From Pseudomonadota bacterium (GTDB taxonomy: Bacteria; Pseudomonadota; Gammaproteobacteria; Pseudomonadales; Pseudohongiellaceae), in NCBI GenBank assembly GCA_027621405.1, contig JAQCBT010000010.1, positions 101,130-165,129 on the forward strand: DNA of 64,000 bases, given 5' to 3'. A model generated the notes under the pieces. It was not told the origin of the DNA. It saw nothing but the letters and a program-made list of their open reading frames with translations, and did no database searches. Each line of letters opens with the position of its first letter. Positions within the stretch are counted from its first letter, which is position 1. Below, piece after piece: positions 38,099-46,344 of the stretch. Both the position numbers and the translations under genes were made by a program.

Positions 38099-40171
38099 AT
38101 GACCGACACTGACAAGCATACTGCAGAAAATGTGTCACTTGACCCTATCATTCCAATTGACTTCACCCCCAATGAGGTCAAGAAAAGCAATTTCAGCTAC
38201 CAATTTCGATGGTTTCATATCATCGTTGGTGTTTTTCTCATTTTTTCATCGGTCGCTGGCTGGTTCGTGCTGACTGCCAAGTCAGTTTCGGTAGAAGTGG
38301 ACCCCATTACCGCTGAGATAGAAATCAGTGGTGGCTGGAATATCAAGCTGGGTCAGCGCTACCTGATTCGCGCCGGATCCTACCCCATCACCCTGCGTAA
38401 TGAAGGCTATCACGATACCCAGACTCAACTTATCGTTGGTTCCGAAGCGGCGCAGTCGCACCCTTTCGTCATGCGTAAGCTGCCGGGTGTGGTGAGCATT
38501 ATAGCGAGTAATGTTGAAGGTGCGCGGGTACAAATCGACGGTGTCGATGTTGGCACCACGCCCCTGATTGATATTCCCGTAGAGCCCGGGGATCACCAAT
38601 TATCCCTGAGCCTTGATCGCTATCTGGAGCACAACGAGACCATATCAATCGAAGGCAGAGAGGTCCGGCAGGACTTTGAAGCCAGCTTGCAACCGGGCTG
38701 GGCTACAGTCTCCTTCACTACATCTCCTGCAGGTGCCGAACTGCTCGTTGATGGTGAGTTGCTTGGAGTTACACCAATCAACGCGGAAATTCTGCAGGGC
38801 AATAGGGATGTCACTCTCAAACTGGCTGGCCACAAGGCCTGGCAGGAAGACTTTGACATATTTGCCGGAGAGGATTTTGCTGTACCCCAGGTGGAGCTGG
38901 AGCCTGCCGATGGCCTGGTCTTCATTCGCAGCAACCCAAGTGCTGCCAGCGTTACCATCGGCGGAGAGTTCCAGGGACTAACTCCCCTCGAAGTGGCGCT
39001 GGCACCAAACCAGAATCACGAGCTGACGTTCTTTAAAAATGGTTATCACTCGCGCAAGAGCACAGTGCGCACTGGGCCAAATGAAGAACGGGAAGTCAAT
39101 GTCAGCCTGGATCCGGTATTGGCCAATGTCACCATCATCAGCGAGCCTGCGGATGCAGAGCTTTATGTAAATAATGAGCTTCGCGGTTTAGCGAACCAGA
39201 CCCTGGAGCTCATGGCTGTCGCCCAGCAGATTGAGGTGCGCAGGGATGGCTACGTACCCTATACCACTGAATTTACCTCGCGACCCGGACTGGACCAGGT
39301 AATCCGGGTCGCACTGAAGTCACTGGAACAGGCCCGACTGGAAGAAATCGAACCGGTGATTACTACAGTCGCCGGGCAAAATCTGAAGCTGTTTTATCCG
39401 GGCGCTTTCACCATGGGGGCCTCTCGCCGTGAAGCCGGACGTCGCCCCAATGAGAACCTGCGCGATATAAACCTGGAACGCCCCTTCTATGTCAGTTATC
39501 TGGAAGTCACCAATGCCGAGTTCCGGCTGTTCGACCCGGAACACACATCCGGAACCATTCAGGGTGTTACCCTGAACAACGAAGCGCAGCCGGTGGTACG
39601 AATCACCTGGAACCAGGCGGCTCTGTATTGCAACTGGTTGAGTGAACAGGAAGGCTTACCGCTTTTCTACCAGGCCGAGGGTGAGGAAGTAGTCGGCTCT
39701 AATCCAGACGCTACTGGCTATCGACTGCCTACCGAAGCAGAGTGGGCCTGGATCGCCAGGACCGATGGCGGCGGTGAAACCCTGAAGTATCCGTGGGGAC
39801 AAAACCTGATGCCCCCGGAGAACGCGGGTAATTTTGCCGATGAGACTGCACAGGCCTATCTTGGAGAAATCCTGTTCGGCTACAACGATGGATATTTTGC
39901 GACAGCACCGGTTGGCACGTTCTCGCCGAACTATCACGAGATATTCGACATGGCGGGCAACGTCGCAGAGTGGGTACATGACTTTTATGGCTCCGCCGGA
40001 AGTATTGGTACCGAGACAGATCCCCTTGGCCCGGAACTGGGTGAATTTCACGTAATACGGGGATCGTCCTGGGCCCATGGCAATGTTACGGAAATGCGCC
40101 TGTCCTTCCGCGACTTTGGTGTCGAGCCTCGGGATGATGTTGGTTTTCGCATTGCACGCTATCTGGAATAG
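38099..40171 (+). CDS. Inner-membrane PEGA-repeat protein with FGE-sulfatase-like domain
   Basis: 690 residues. One TM helix (~39-60, FHIIVGVFLIFSSVAGWFVL) is followed by four PEGA-type beta repeats in the periplasm (GARVQIDGVDVGTTPL; GAELLVDGELLGVTPI; SAASVTIGGEFQGLTPL; DAELYVNNELRGL). The C-terminal ~260 residues are a formylglycine-generating-enzyme fold (FTMGASRREAGRRPNENLRD; GYRLPTEAEWAWIART; EIFDMAGNVAEWVHDFYG; VIRGSSWAHG). The two copper-binding Cys of real FGE are absent from that last region, so it is unlikely to oxidise sulfatases. A binding or structural role is inferred. ATG 38099 avoids overlap with the upstream gene. Confidence 0.85.
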   Translation: MTDTDKHTAENVSLDPIIPIDFTPNEVKKSNFSYQFRWFHIIVGVFLIFSSVAGWFVLTAKSVSVEVDPITAEIEISGGWNIKLGQRYLIRAGSYPITLRNEGYHDTQTQLIVGSEAAQSHPFVMRKLPGVVSIIASNVEGARVQIDGVDVGTTPLIDIPVEPGDHQLSLSLDRYLEHNETISIEGREVRQDFEASLQPGWATVSFTTSPAGAELLVDGELLGVTPINAEILQGNRDVTLKLAGHKAWQEDFDIFAGEDFAVPQVELEPADGLVFIRSNPSAASVTIGGEFQGLTPLEVALAPNQNHELTFFKNGYHSRKSTVRTGPNEEREVNVSLDPVLANVTIISEPADAELYVNNELRGLANQTLELMAVAQQIEVRRDGYVPYTTEFTSRPGLDQVIRVALKSLEQARLEEIEPVITTVAGQNLKLFYPGAFTMGASRREAGRRPNENLRDINLERPFYVSYLEVTNAEFRLFDPEHTSGTIQGVTLNNEAQPVVRITWNQAALYCNWLSEQEGLPLFYQAEGEEVVGSNPDATGYRLPTEAEWAWIARTDGGGETLKYPWGQNLMPPENAGNFADETAQAYLGEILFGYNDGYFATAPVGTFSPNYHEIFDMAGNVAEWVHDFYGSAGSIGTETDPLGPELGEFHVIRGSSWAHGNVTEMRLSFRDFGVEPRDDVGFRIARYLE

Positions 40172-40183
40172 GAGGCCTGCCTC

Positions 40184-40435
40184 ATGAAACGCAAGATTCT
40201 TTTAGTTCTCGTCGCCATGCTTCTCTCATGGTACAGCCTGGCCCAGGATAGCCAGGACCAATCTGACGTGACAGCAGAACCGCAGTCTCCATTGAATGAA
40301 GTTCAAGATACAGCGTCGGACCAAGCAGCTACAGAGGAAACAACGGAGGAGGCTGAAGAAGATACACCGGGCAGATTTATTCCCAGCGAACAAATCTCCC
40401 AGGATCTGGGCGTTTCCTTTCCAATCGATATCTAA
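40184..40435 (+). CDS. Small exported acidic protein with conserved C-terminal motif
   Basis: 83 residues with a signal peptide (MKRKILLVLVAMLLSWYSLA, cut before QDSQ). An acidic, Thr/Glu/Gln-rich linker follows and ends in PGRFIPSEQISQDLGVSFPI plus DI. I have the impression of seeing this ending (RFxPxExISxDxxVSFPxDI) at the tail of many small gammaproteobacterial proteins, but cannot name a family. AGGAGG eight bases before the ATG makes the start secure. It sits directly before the ExbB-like gene. Confidence 0.8.
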   Translation: MKRKILLVLVAMLLSWYSLAQDSQDQSDVTAEPQSPLNEVQDTASDQAATEETTEEAEEDTPGRFIPSEQISQDLGVSFPIDI

Positions 40436-40488
40436 TTGCAAGAAGGGCTACCAGACACTCACCAGGGAATAACGGACAGGATTAAGTA

Positions 40489-41301
40489 ATGAAGCAAGGT
40501 TCGCTTTACGAGACATTTTTTCAGGTGGCAGCATTGATATTCGCCATCATCATGGTGCATGCCACTTATGTGACCGTGATTCGGCCGAATGCGGACCTGA
40601 TTCAGGAACAACAGAACCTGTTGCAGCAGACCGACGAGAACTTCGTTCCTGAACGCTCGGTTTTTATTATACTGCGTGACTTCGAGCAGGAGACCTGCAT
40701 CATACTGATGCTATGGGCCGTCTTCATTATAGGACTCAAGACGCAGCATACATTGCGCCAACGCAGCTTGCTTGAACGCACTTTAATTCAAGTGAACGAG
40801 GGGATGAGCATCTTGCCGGAGGATGCGCGCAACTATGCCCGTCCGGTGCAGGCACTTCCTGAGCGAGAACAGGATTACCTGTTAGCTCGCGCGATACTGG
40901 CCGGGTTACACAGATTCCAGAGCACGCGCAACATTCAGGACGTTTCATCCACGGTCAAGGATATCTGTGAGACAGAAGCCGACCGAATGGAAACGGAATT
41001 GACCATCGTGCGCTACATCGCCTGGGCTATTCCTTCTATTGGCTTCCTTGGCACGGTGCGTGGTATTGGCACCGCCCTCGGTCAGGCTTATCAGGCGGTC
41101 AGCGGTGACATCGTAGGTGTGACTGTGAGCCTGGGTGTGGCATTTAACTCAACGTTTGTTGCCCTCGTTGTGAGCATCTTCCTGATGTTCCTGCTGCACC
41201 AATTGCAGTTGTTACAGGATCGGCTGGTGCTGGATTGCCAGAATTATTGCGATGAGCGAATGATCAGGCATTTGCAGGTGCCTGAATCCAACAAAGACTA
41301 G
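40489..41301 (+). CDS. MotA/TolQ/ExbB-type proton channel protein
   Basis: 270 residues with four predicted helices: 8-31, 68-86, 176-198 and 209-238. The last two carry the channel pattern IAWAIPSIGFLGTVRGIGTA and VSLGVAFNSTFVALVVSIF, matching the third and last helices of TolQ/ExbB, which form the pore with ExbD/TolR. A ~90-residue cytoplasmic domain lies between helices 2 and 3, as in the family. No tolR/exbD gene is nearby. Instead two vWA proteins with ExbD-like N-terminal helices follow, which suggests they are the partners (inference). Confidence 0.9.
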   Translation: MKQGSLYETFFQVAALIFAIIMVHATYVTVIRPNADLIQEQQNLLQQTDENFVPERSVFIILRDFEQETCIILMLWAVFIIGLKTQHTLRQRSLLERTLIQVNEGMSILPEDARNYARPVQALPEREQDYLLARAILAGLHRFQSTRNIQDVSSTVKDICETEADRMETELTIVRYIAWAIPSIGFLGTVRGIGTALGQAYQAVSGDIVGVTVSLGVAFNSTFVALVVSIFLMFLLHQLQLLQDRLVLDCQNYCDERMIRHLQVPESNKD

Positions 41302-41385
41302 GGAGGCTGTCCGGGCCTCACTGTCCGAATTTATCGAAAAAACCCGAATTGCCACGTTTGCAAAGAGTAGCGAGTTGAATTACCG

Positions 41386-42717
41386 ATGAGCTTGAAAGTA
41401 GTCGAGCTGAATGACAGAGCCATAACCGTTTCCGATGATGGCGGTATCTTGCTGCAGAGCCCGGGTTTTGCCCTGGTGGAAGGCGATACGGTGCATGTGG
41501 GTGAATCGGCACAACAGTTGGCGCGGCTCTATCCTAACCAGAGCTATAACAAATACTGGCAGGAGCTCAATCTCGAGCCCATCTCCCATGGCAATAACTT
41601 CCGCCACTATGCTGACATCGCCTATGCCCATCTTCTCGACCTGGCAGAGTCTGCCGGGCTTGATAGCGACGTCATTCTAGCCGTACCGGGAAACTTTACT
41701 CGCCAGCAATTAGCCATTGTTCTTGGACTCTGTCAGCAATGCCCATTTAAGGTTGTTGGTGTTGTGGACAGCGCGGTAGCTGCGGTGAGCCTGCTGGAAC
41801 CGCCTCGAACCACAATCTATGCAGACATCCAGCTACACCAGGTCGTGCTCACCCGAGTAAGCCTGAATGGCAATTCGCTGGAGGCGGGAACTACAATCCA
41901 GATTCCCGGAGTGGGCAGCCAGAGTTTCATGGATCGGATGATGCGCATGGCAACGGATATGTTTATCCAGCAGTGTCGATTCAACCCACAACATAACGCG
42001 ACCTCGGAACAACAACTCTACAACGCACTGCCGGACTGGCTGACCGAAGTAGATGACGGCAATCTCATTCTTGAACTGAAAGCCGGTGACACCTTGCATA
42101 CGGCAAAGATGCCGCGCGATAGCCTGATAGCCAGCTTGTCAGGATACTTTCAAAAAATTAATGAGCAGATCATGGCTCTGGCACAGGGCCACGGCGCCAA
42201 ACTGCTTATCACCCCTGCGCTGGCATCGCTACCGGGATTCCAATCCAGCGTGGGATTACCCTGTGAGGTGGGAGCTCGCGAAGCCATTCACGATGCCTGT
42301 CTTCAGCACCGGCGGGAAATCGAATCGGAAACCGGTGCCATGCAGTTGGTGAAGAGCCTGCTTGCGCCGGAGTTTGATGCCGAAGGCACAGCCAAGGTAA
42401 GTGATGCAGAACAACCAACACATGTTTTGTGCAGAAACCGCGCCGTCCCGTTAGGCGGCGTAGAGCTTGTCAATCTTGCGGCCATGAATGGCAGTTCAGC
42501 CGGGGCGTCTGCCCTGCAACTCACAATAGAAGGCTTGCCCGCGCACCTGGGCCGCTTGAAATTCGCTAACGGCCGGGCGCTATTCGATAGTGGTGAACAG
42601 GAGTACACCCTAAACGGAGAGTCGGCTCGCGGAGAGAAGGAATTGCGGCTCGGCGACCAGATTCGCTTCCAGGGATCCGATGACGAGCTTGTCCTGATCC
42701 GGGTTGACGGTGTTTAG
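41386..42717 (+). CDS. Degenerate Hsp70/actin-fold protein
   Basis: 443 residues. The middle resembles the Hsp70 nucleotide-binding domain: VILAVPGNFTRQQLAIVLGL and VVGVVDSAVAAVSLLEPP align with the DnaK regions VITVPAYFND and NEPTAAALAY. The N-terminal phosphate loop (DnaK IDLGTTNS) is replaced by VVELNDRAITVSDDGGI, so classic ATP binding is doubtful. The C-terminal ~90 residues are beta-rich and not an Hsp70 substrate-binding domain (LHLG, GRALFDSGEQEYTLNG; LGDQIRFQG). No signal peptide or TM is seen, so it is cytoplasmic. It ends five bases before the first vWA gene. Confidence 0.7.
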   Translation: MSLKVVELNDRAITVSDDGGILLQSPGFALVEGDTVHVGESAQQLARLYPNQSYNKYWQELNLEPISHGNNFRHYADIAYAHLLDLAESAGLDSDVILAVPGNFTRQQLAIVLGLCQQCPFKVVGVVDSAVAAVSLLEPPRTTIYADIQLHQVVLTRVSLNGNSLEAGTTIQIPGVGSQSFMDRMMRMATDMFIQQCRFNPQHNATSEQQLYNALPDWLTEVDDGNLILELKAGDTLHTAKMPRDSLIASLSGYFQKINEQIMALAQGHGAKLLITPALASLPGFQSSVGLPCEVGAREAIHDACLQHRREIESETGAMQLVKSLLAPEFDAEGTAKVSDAEQPTHVLCRNRAVPLGGVELVNLAAMNGSSAGASALQLTIEGLPAHLGRLKFANGRALFDSGEQEYTLNGESARGEKELRLGDQIRFQGSDDELVLIRVDGV

Positions 42718-42722
42718 TAAAA

Positions 42723-43826
42723 ATGTCCAGTAAAACCAAAGCGCTAAGAAGGCGGCTCAATCCTATCAGCCTGGCATTTCTTGACGTTATGTTTTGTGGC
42801 TTTGGTGCGGTAATTCTTATCTTCCTGATTCTCGATCACACCAGCACGCTCTCAGAGGTCGAGGCGAGTCCCGACCTGATGGCGGAAATCAACCTGCTGG
42901 AGGAAGAGGTCAGGGAAGGGGAACTGGGCCTGGTCCGCATTCGAAACACCTTGTCGGATGTGGATTTTGAGGTGGTGGAAGCCCAGGGGCTGGCCCGGCA
43001 AATCCAGGAACAGATCGATACCTTCCTGCAGGAACTGGCGGCACTGGAGAACAACAGTACCGCGACCGTGGAAGATATCGAGCAGCTGCGAGCCGATATC
43101 CAGCAACTCGAAGAGGAATTACTGCGCCTGCAGGCCTCGGCCATGGAGCAGGAAGGCAATAATGTGCGCCAGTTCATTGGTGATGGCCAGCGCCAATACC
43201 TGTCAGGCATGTACCTGGGTGGCCAGCGCATCCTGATATTACTGGATAGTTCAGCCAGCATGCTGGACAGTACCCTGGTTAACATCATTCGCACCCGAAA
43301 TATGTCAGCGGCCAACAAGCGGAATGCGGAAAAATGGCAACGTGCTGTCAAAACCGTGGACTGGATTTCCACCCAGCTTCCTATCACCAGCCGCTACCAG
43401 ATCTGGAATTTCAGTGATGAGGTGGGCAGTGTGCTTCCGGGTATGGACGAGGTCTGGCTGGAAGTGGCCGACCGGGATCAGCTAAACGATGCCATCGAGA
43501 ACGTGGAAGAACTCATCCCGGGAAATGGCACTAATCTGGAACAGGTGTTTGCGGCGGTCCGCACCCTGAATCCCATGCCGGACAATATTTTCCTGATTAC
43601 CGATGGTCTCCCGACACTGAATGGACGTAATACCAGGGACACCCTGGTCACACCGCGGGAGCGTATGGAGCTCTTTGAAGACGCGGTGGAAGAGCTACCC
43701 GAGGGAATTCCGGTGAATATAATATTGATGCCTCTCGAGGGAGACCCCAGCGCCGCGGCAGCGTATTGGCAACTGGCGCAATACACCCGGGGCTCATTCC
43801 TTACCCCCTCCAAGGATTGGCCCTAG
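42723..43826 (+). CDS. Membrane-anchored vWA protein with ExbD-like TM helix (1)
   Basis: 367 residues in three parts. Residues 16-37 are a TM helix, SLAFLDVMFCGFGAVILIFL, with Asp21 in an FLDVM motif that lines up with ExbD/TolR FIDVM. Residues ~45-155 are a coiled coil (EEDIEQLR-type heptads). Residues ~165-360 are a vWA domain with an intact MIDAS: D175-S177-S179 in LLDSSASM, T270 in GNGTN and D294 in LITDG. The topology would place the vWA domain in the periplasm. It is predicted to pair with the ExbB-like protein as its proton-channel partner. Confidence 0.88.
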   Translation: MSSKTKALRRRLNPISLAFLDVMFCGFGAVILIFLILDHTSTLSEVEASPDLMAEINLLEEEVREGELGLVRIRNTLSDVDFEVVEAQGLARQIQEQIDTFLQELAALENNSTATVEDIEQLRADIQQLEEELLRLQASAMEQEGNNVRQFIGDGQRQYLSGMYLGGQRILILLDSSASMLDSTLVNIIRTRNMSAANKRNAEKWQRAVKTVDWISTQLPITSRYQIWNFSDEVGSVLPGMDEVWLEVADRDQLNDAIENVEELIPGNGTNLEQVFAAVRTLNPMPDNIFLITDGLPTLNGRNTRDTLVTPRERMELFEDAVEELPEGIPVNIILMPLEGDPSAAAAYWQLAQYTRGSFLTPSKDWP

Positions 43827-43918
43827 AGAGCGGAGAGAGCTGTACCGGGCCGCACTAGAGTGCAGAAAAAACCGGTCTGCTTAAGAGGTGTGACGAGCTA
43901 AATAGCGTTTAACGAAGC

Positions 43919-44929
43919 ATGAAAAGACGACGTAACAGAGAGACTGATTCCTTCACCGTGTCCTTCCTGGACGTGGCGAGCTGTGGTTTCGGGGCCATGA
44001 TTATTCTTCTCATGATTACCAAGTCCCAGGCACCAATCACCATCGAGTTCGCCGAAGTGACACCCGAGGCCTCTATTACCGAGCTGCAGGAACAACTGTT
44101 CGCCATTCGTGGTGAGACCACGATCCTCAATCGTGAACTCAATGCCAAGCACGAACAGCTGTCGGCGCTCACGGATCGCATAGCCCGGCTACGCCGGGAC
44201 CTGAATGACGTGGAGGGGCGCTTCAATGCCAGCAATCAGCTTTCCGACGAGACCACGGATGAAATAGGCCGGCTTGCCATCGCACGACAGTCCCTGACGG
44301 CAGAGATGCAGCGGCTCCTGGCCGACGTGCAGGCCCCTGATAATAACGCCATCGGGGGTGTGCCGGTGGACAGCGAATACATCATCTTCATCATCGATAC
44401 CTCTGGCAGCATGTACAACACCCCCGGCAACTGGAACAAGATGCTGGAGGTGATCGACAACACCCTGGACGTGTATCCGGAGGTGAAGGGTATTCAGGTG
44501 ATGAACGACATGGGGGACTATATGTTCAACAGTTACCGGGGTGAGTGGATCCCGGACACCCCCGGAATGCGCAACACGATTCTCCAGACCCTTCGCACCT
44601 GGCAACCTTACAGCAATAGTAGCCCCGTAGAAGGTGTGACACGGGCCATCAACAGCTTTTATTCCCAGGACAGCAAAATTAGTATTTATGTGTTGGGGGA
44701 CGATTTTCAGCCAGGCGGGTCGATTCAGAACGTGCTGCAGACAATAGACAGGATCAACGTGGAAGACGCCAATGGAGACCGCCTGGTGCGCATTCACGGC
44801 ATCGGATTTCCGACCATTTTTGCGCAACCTCGTCGATTCCAGCAGAGCGTCTATCGCTATACCACCCTGATGCGGGAGATGACTTCCAGAAATGGTGGTA
44901 CATTTGTGGGTCTGAACGATTTTCAGTAG
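43919..44929 (+). CDS. Membrane-anchored vWA protein with ExbD-like TM helix (2)
   Basis: 336 residues, paralogous in layout to the gene before it. The TM helix 13-34 carries Asp18 in SFLDVASCGFGAMIILLMIT; the block FLDVxxCGFGA is identical in both proteins. A coiled coil (~50-140) precedes a vWA domain with D160-S162-S164 (IIDTSGSM) and D261 (VLGDD). The MIDAS Thr position appears to be Ser (NSSPVEGV). ATG 43919 has a basic N-terminus (MKRRRNRE) fitting the positive-inside rule. A 92-bp gap separates it from the first vWA gene. Confidence 0.87.
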   Translation: MKRRRNRETDSFTVSFLDVASCGFGAMIILLMITKSQAPITIEFAEVTPEASITELQEQLFAIRGETTILNRELNAKHEQLSALTDRIARLRRDLNDVEGRFNASNQLSDETTDEIGRLAIARQSLTAEMQRLLADVQAPDNNAIGGVPVDSEYIIFIIDTSGSMYNTPGNWNKMLEVIDNTLDVYPEVKGIQVMNDMGDYMFNSYRGEWIPDTPGMRNTILQTLRTWQPYSNSSPVEGVTRAINSFYSQDSKISIYVLGDDFQPGGSIQNVLQTIDRINVEDANGDRLVRIHGIGFPTIFAQPRRFQQSVYRYTTLMREMTSRNGGTFVGLNDFQ

Positions 44930-44990
44930 CCTGAATCTGGAAAAAGGGTGTATTAATAGGCTAACAAGATTGGAGTGGAAAACACGCAAT

Positions 44991-45617
44991 ATGGAGACCA
45001 GGACAAATAATGTTCGTTCTCGAGGCAAACTCGTTGTCATGCTGTTTGCGGCTACTCTGCTGGCATCCTGCGGAGTCAGCAACGTAACGATCGAGGGAAG
45101 CTTCCCGACACCGAACATCAGTAAGCTGCCGCTTTCTGTGGCCGTCTATTATGACGAGGCACTACGTGATTTCTCCTATCTGGAATACTCTGAAACCGGC
45201 CAGGAAGAATTCAATATCGCCAGCGGCCAATCTCACATTCAGCTCTTCAATGCCATTCTGCCGGCCATGTTTGACAACGTGATTGTGGTCGATTCCATGG
45301 AAGAGGCAGCGGCCAGCGGCGCCGACGCCGTCTTTATGCCGCTCATCGAAGAGTTCCAGCTCGCCTTGCCAGCCAAGACGAAGCTGGACGTCTACGAAGT
45401 ATGGGTTAAATACAATATGCGGCTGGTGACACCGAATGGAGATTATATCGCCGACTGGGTGCTGACCTCCTATGGCAAGACACCAACTGAAACGTTTAGA
45501 TCCGTTGAAGCAGGTATCAACGAGGCAGCGGTTGTTGCCCTTCGCGACCTCGCTTCGAGTTTTTCCCTGACCTTTTCACAGGTACAAGAAGTTAACGACT
45601 GGTTAGCCAGCTTGTAA
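44991..45617 (+). CDS. Putative outer-membrane lipoprotein
   Basis: 208 residues from ATG 44991, with a lipoprotein signal (LVVMLFAATLLASCGVS; Gly at +2). The mature part (LPLSVAVYYDEALRDFSYLE; IQLFNAILPAMFDNVIVVDS; ADAVFMPLIEEFQLALP) has the alternating beta/alpha pattern of periplasmic lipoproteins with a TolB-N/CsgG-like fold, but no family is recognised. GGAGTGG lies 11 bases upstream. TTG 44970 would add seven residues. It lies just after the vWA pair. Confidence 0.75.
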   Translation: METRTNNVRSRGKLVVMLFAATLLASCGVSNVTIEGSFPTPNISKLPLSVAVYYDEALRDFSYLEYSETGQEEFNIASGQSHIQLFNAILPAMFDNVIVVDSMEEAAASGADAVFMPLIEEFQLALPAKTKLDVYEVWVKYNMRLVTPNGDYIADWVLTSYGKTPTETFRSVEAGINEAAVVALRDLASSFSLTFSQVQEVNDWLASL

Positions 45618-45637
45618 GGTCTGGGGAGGTACTGATT

Positions 45638-46309
45638 ATGGCAAAGATATCGGGTATCAGAACAAGCAGGTATGTACTACTTCTGTGTGCTTCGCTTTTC
45701 GCCGCTTGCACCAGTACCACAGTCGATGAGTTTCGCCAGGGTGAAACTGGTATCGAGAACCATGAATCCGTTGTCATTCTTGGTCGACGCCAGGCCAGCG
45801 ACTACGAGACCCGTTCCGAATTTGTAGAATGCGTGGGTGATCGTATGGCGCGCGGCGAGAACGCGATAAATGTCATACCGGAACAAGAGTTCATTGACGC
45901 TATGTTTCCATGGTTTGAGCCACGCACTGCACCTCTTCGCACCCGTGATCTTGAACAGTTGATGGCGGAAGATGCAGTAGCCCGCACCATGGGTGAATTT
46001 GGCATTCGTTATATTGTATGGCTCGACGGCTATACAGAAACCACGGACCGTCAAGGGTCCATCTCCTGCACTATCGGCCCGGGCGGAGGTGGTTGCTTTG
46101 GCTTCGGCACCTGGGAAGATGATGCCAATTTCGATGCTCGTGTCTGGGATGTCGGCTCGTTGACCAATGTGGGAACCATCAACACCGATGCAACAGGCCA
46201 GTCCTATCTGCCCGCACTGGTTGTACCTATTCCGCTCATTGCGAGAGTGGAAGCCAATGCCTGCAATCGCTTGGCGGCTCAGCTCAAAGACTTTGTGAAT
46301 GGTAGCTGA
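45638..46309 (+). CDS. Putative outer-membrane lipoprotein (CsgG-like pattern)
   Basis: 223 residues. The signal ends LLLCASLFAACTSTT, with acylated Cys and Thr at +2. The body starts with ESVVILGRRQASDYETRSEF and contains FGIRYIVWLDGYTETTDRQG, then a Gly/Cys-rich loop (CTIGPGGGGCFGF). This order, a strand-rich start then a later 'region that reports presence of the partner', recalls CsgG/TolB-N-like lipoproteins; that is a weak impression only. GGGAGGT before ATG 45638 makes the start firm. Confidence 0.75.
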   Translation: MAKISGIRTSRYVLLLCASLFAACTSTTVDEFRQGETGIENHESVVILGRRQASDYETRSEFVECVGDRMARGENAINVIPEQEFIDAMFPWFEPRTAPLRTRDLEQLMAEDAVARTMGEFGIRYIVWLDGYTETTDRQGSISCTIGPGGGGCFGFGTWEDDANFDARVWDVGSLTNVGTINTDATGQSYLPALVVPIPLIARVEANACNRLAAQLKDFVNGS

Positions 46310-46344
46310 CAGCTTTCCGTATAAAGAAGACAGGTGGCACCATA

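Noticed and set aside
38099..40171. Sulfatase-maturating formylglycine-generating enzyme.
   Set aside because: The catalytic Cys pair is absent and no sulfatase gene is in the window; only the fold is retained.
40489..44929. Zorya-like defence system (MotA-like ZorA).
   Set aside because: There is no ZorB-type OmpA domain protein and no ZorC/ZorD; the neighbours are lipoproteins and vWA proteins. Only the channel family is shared.
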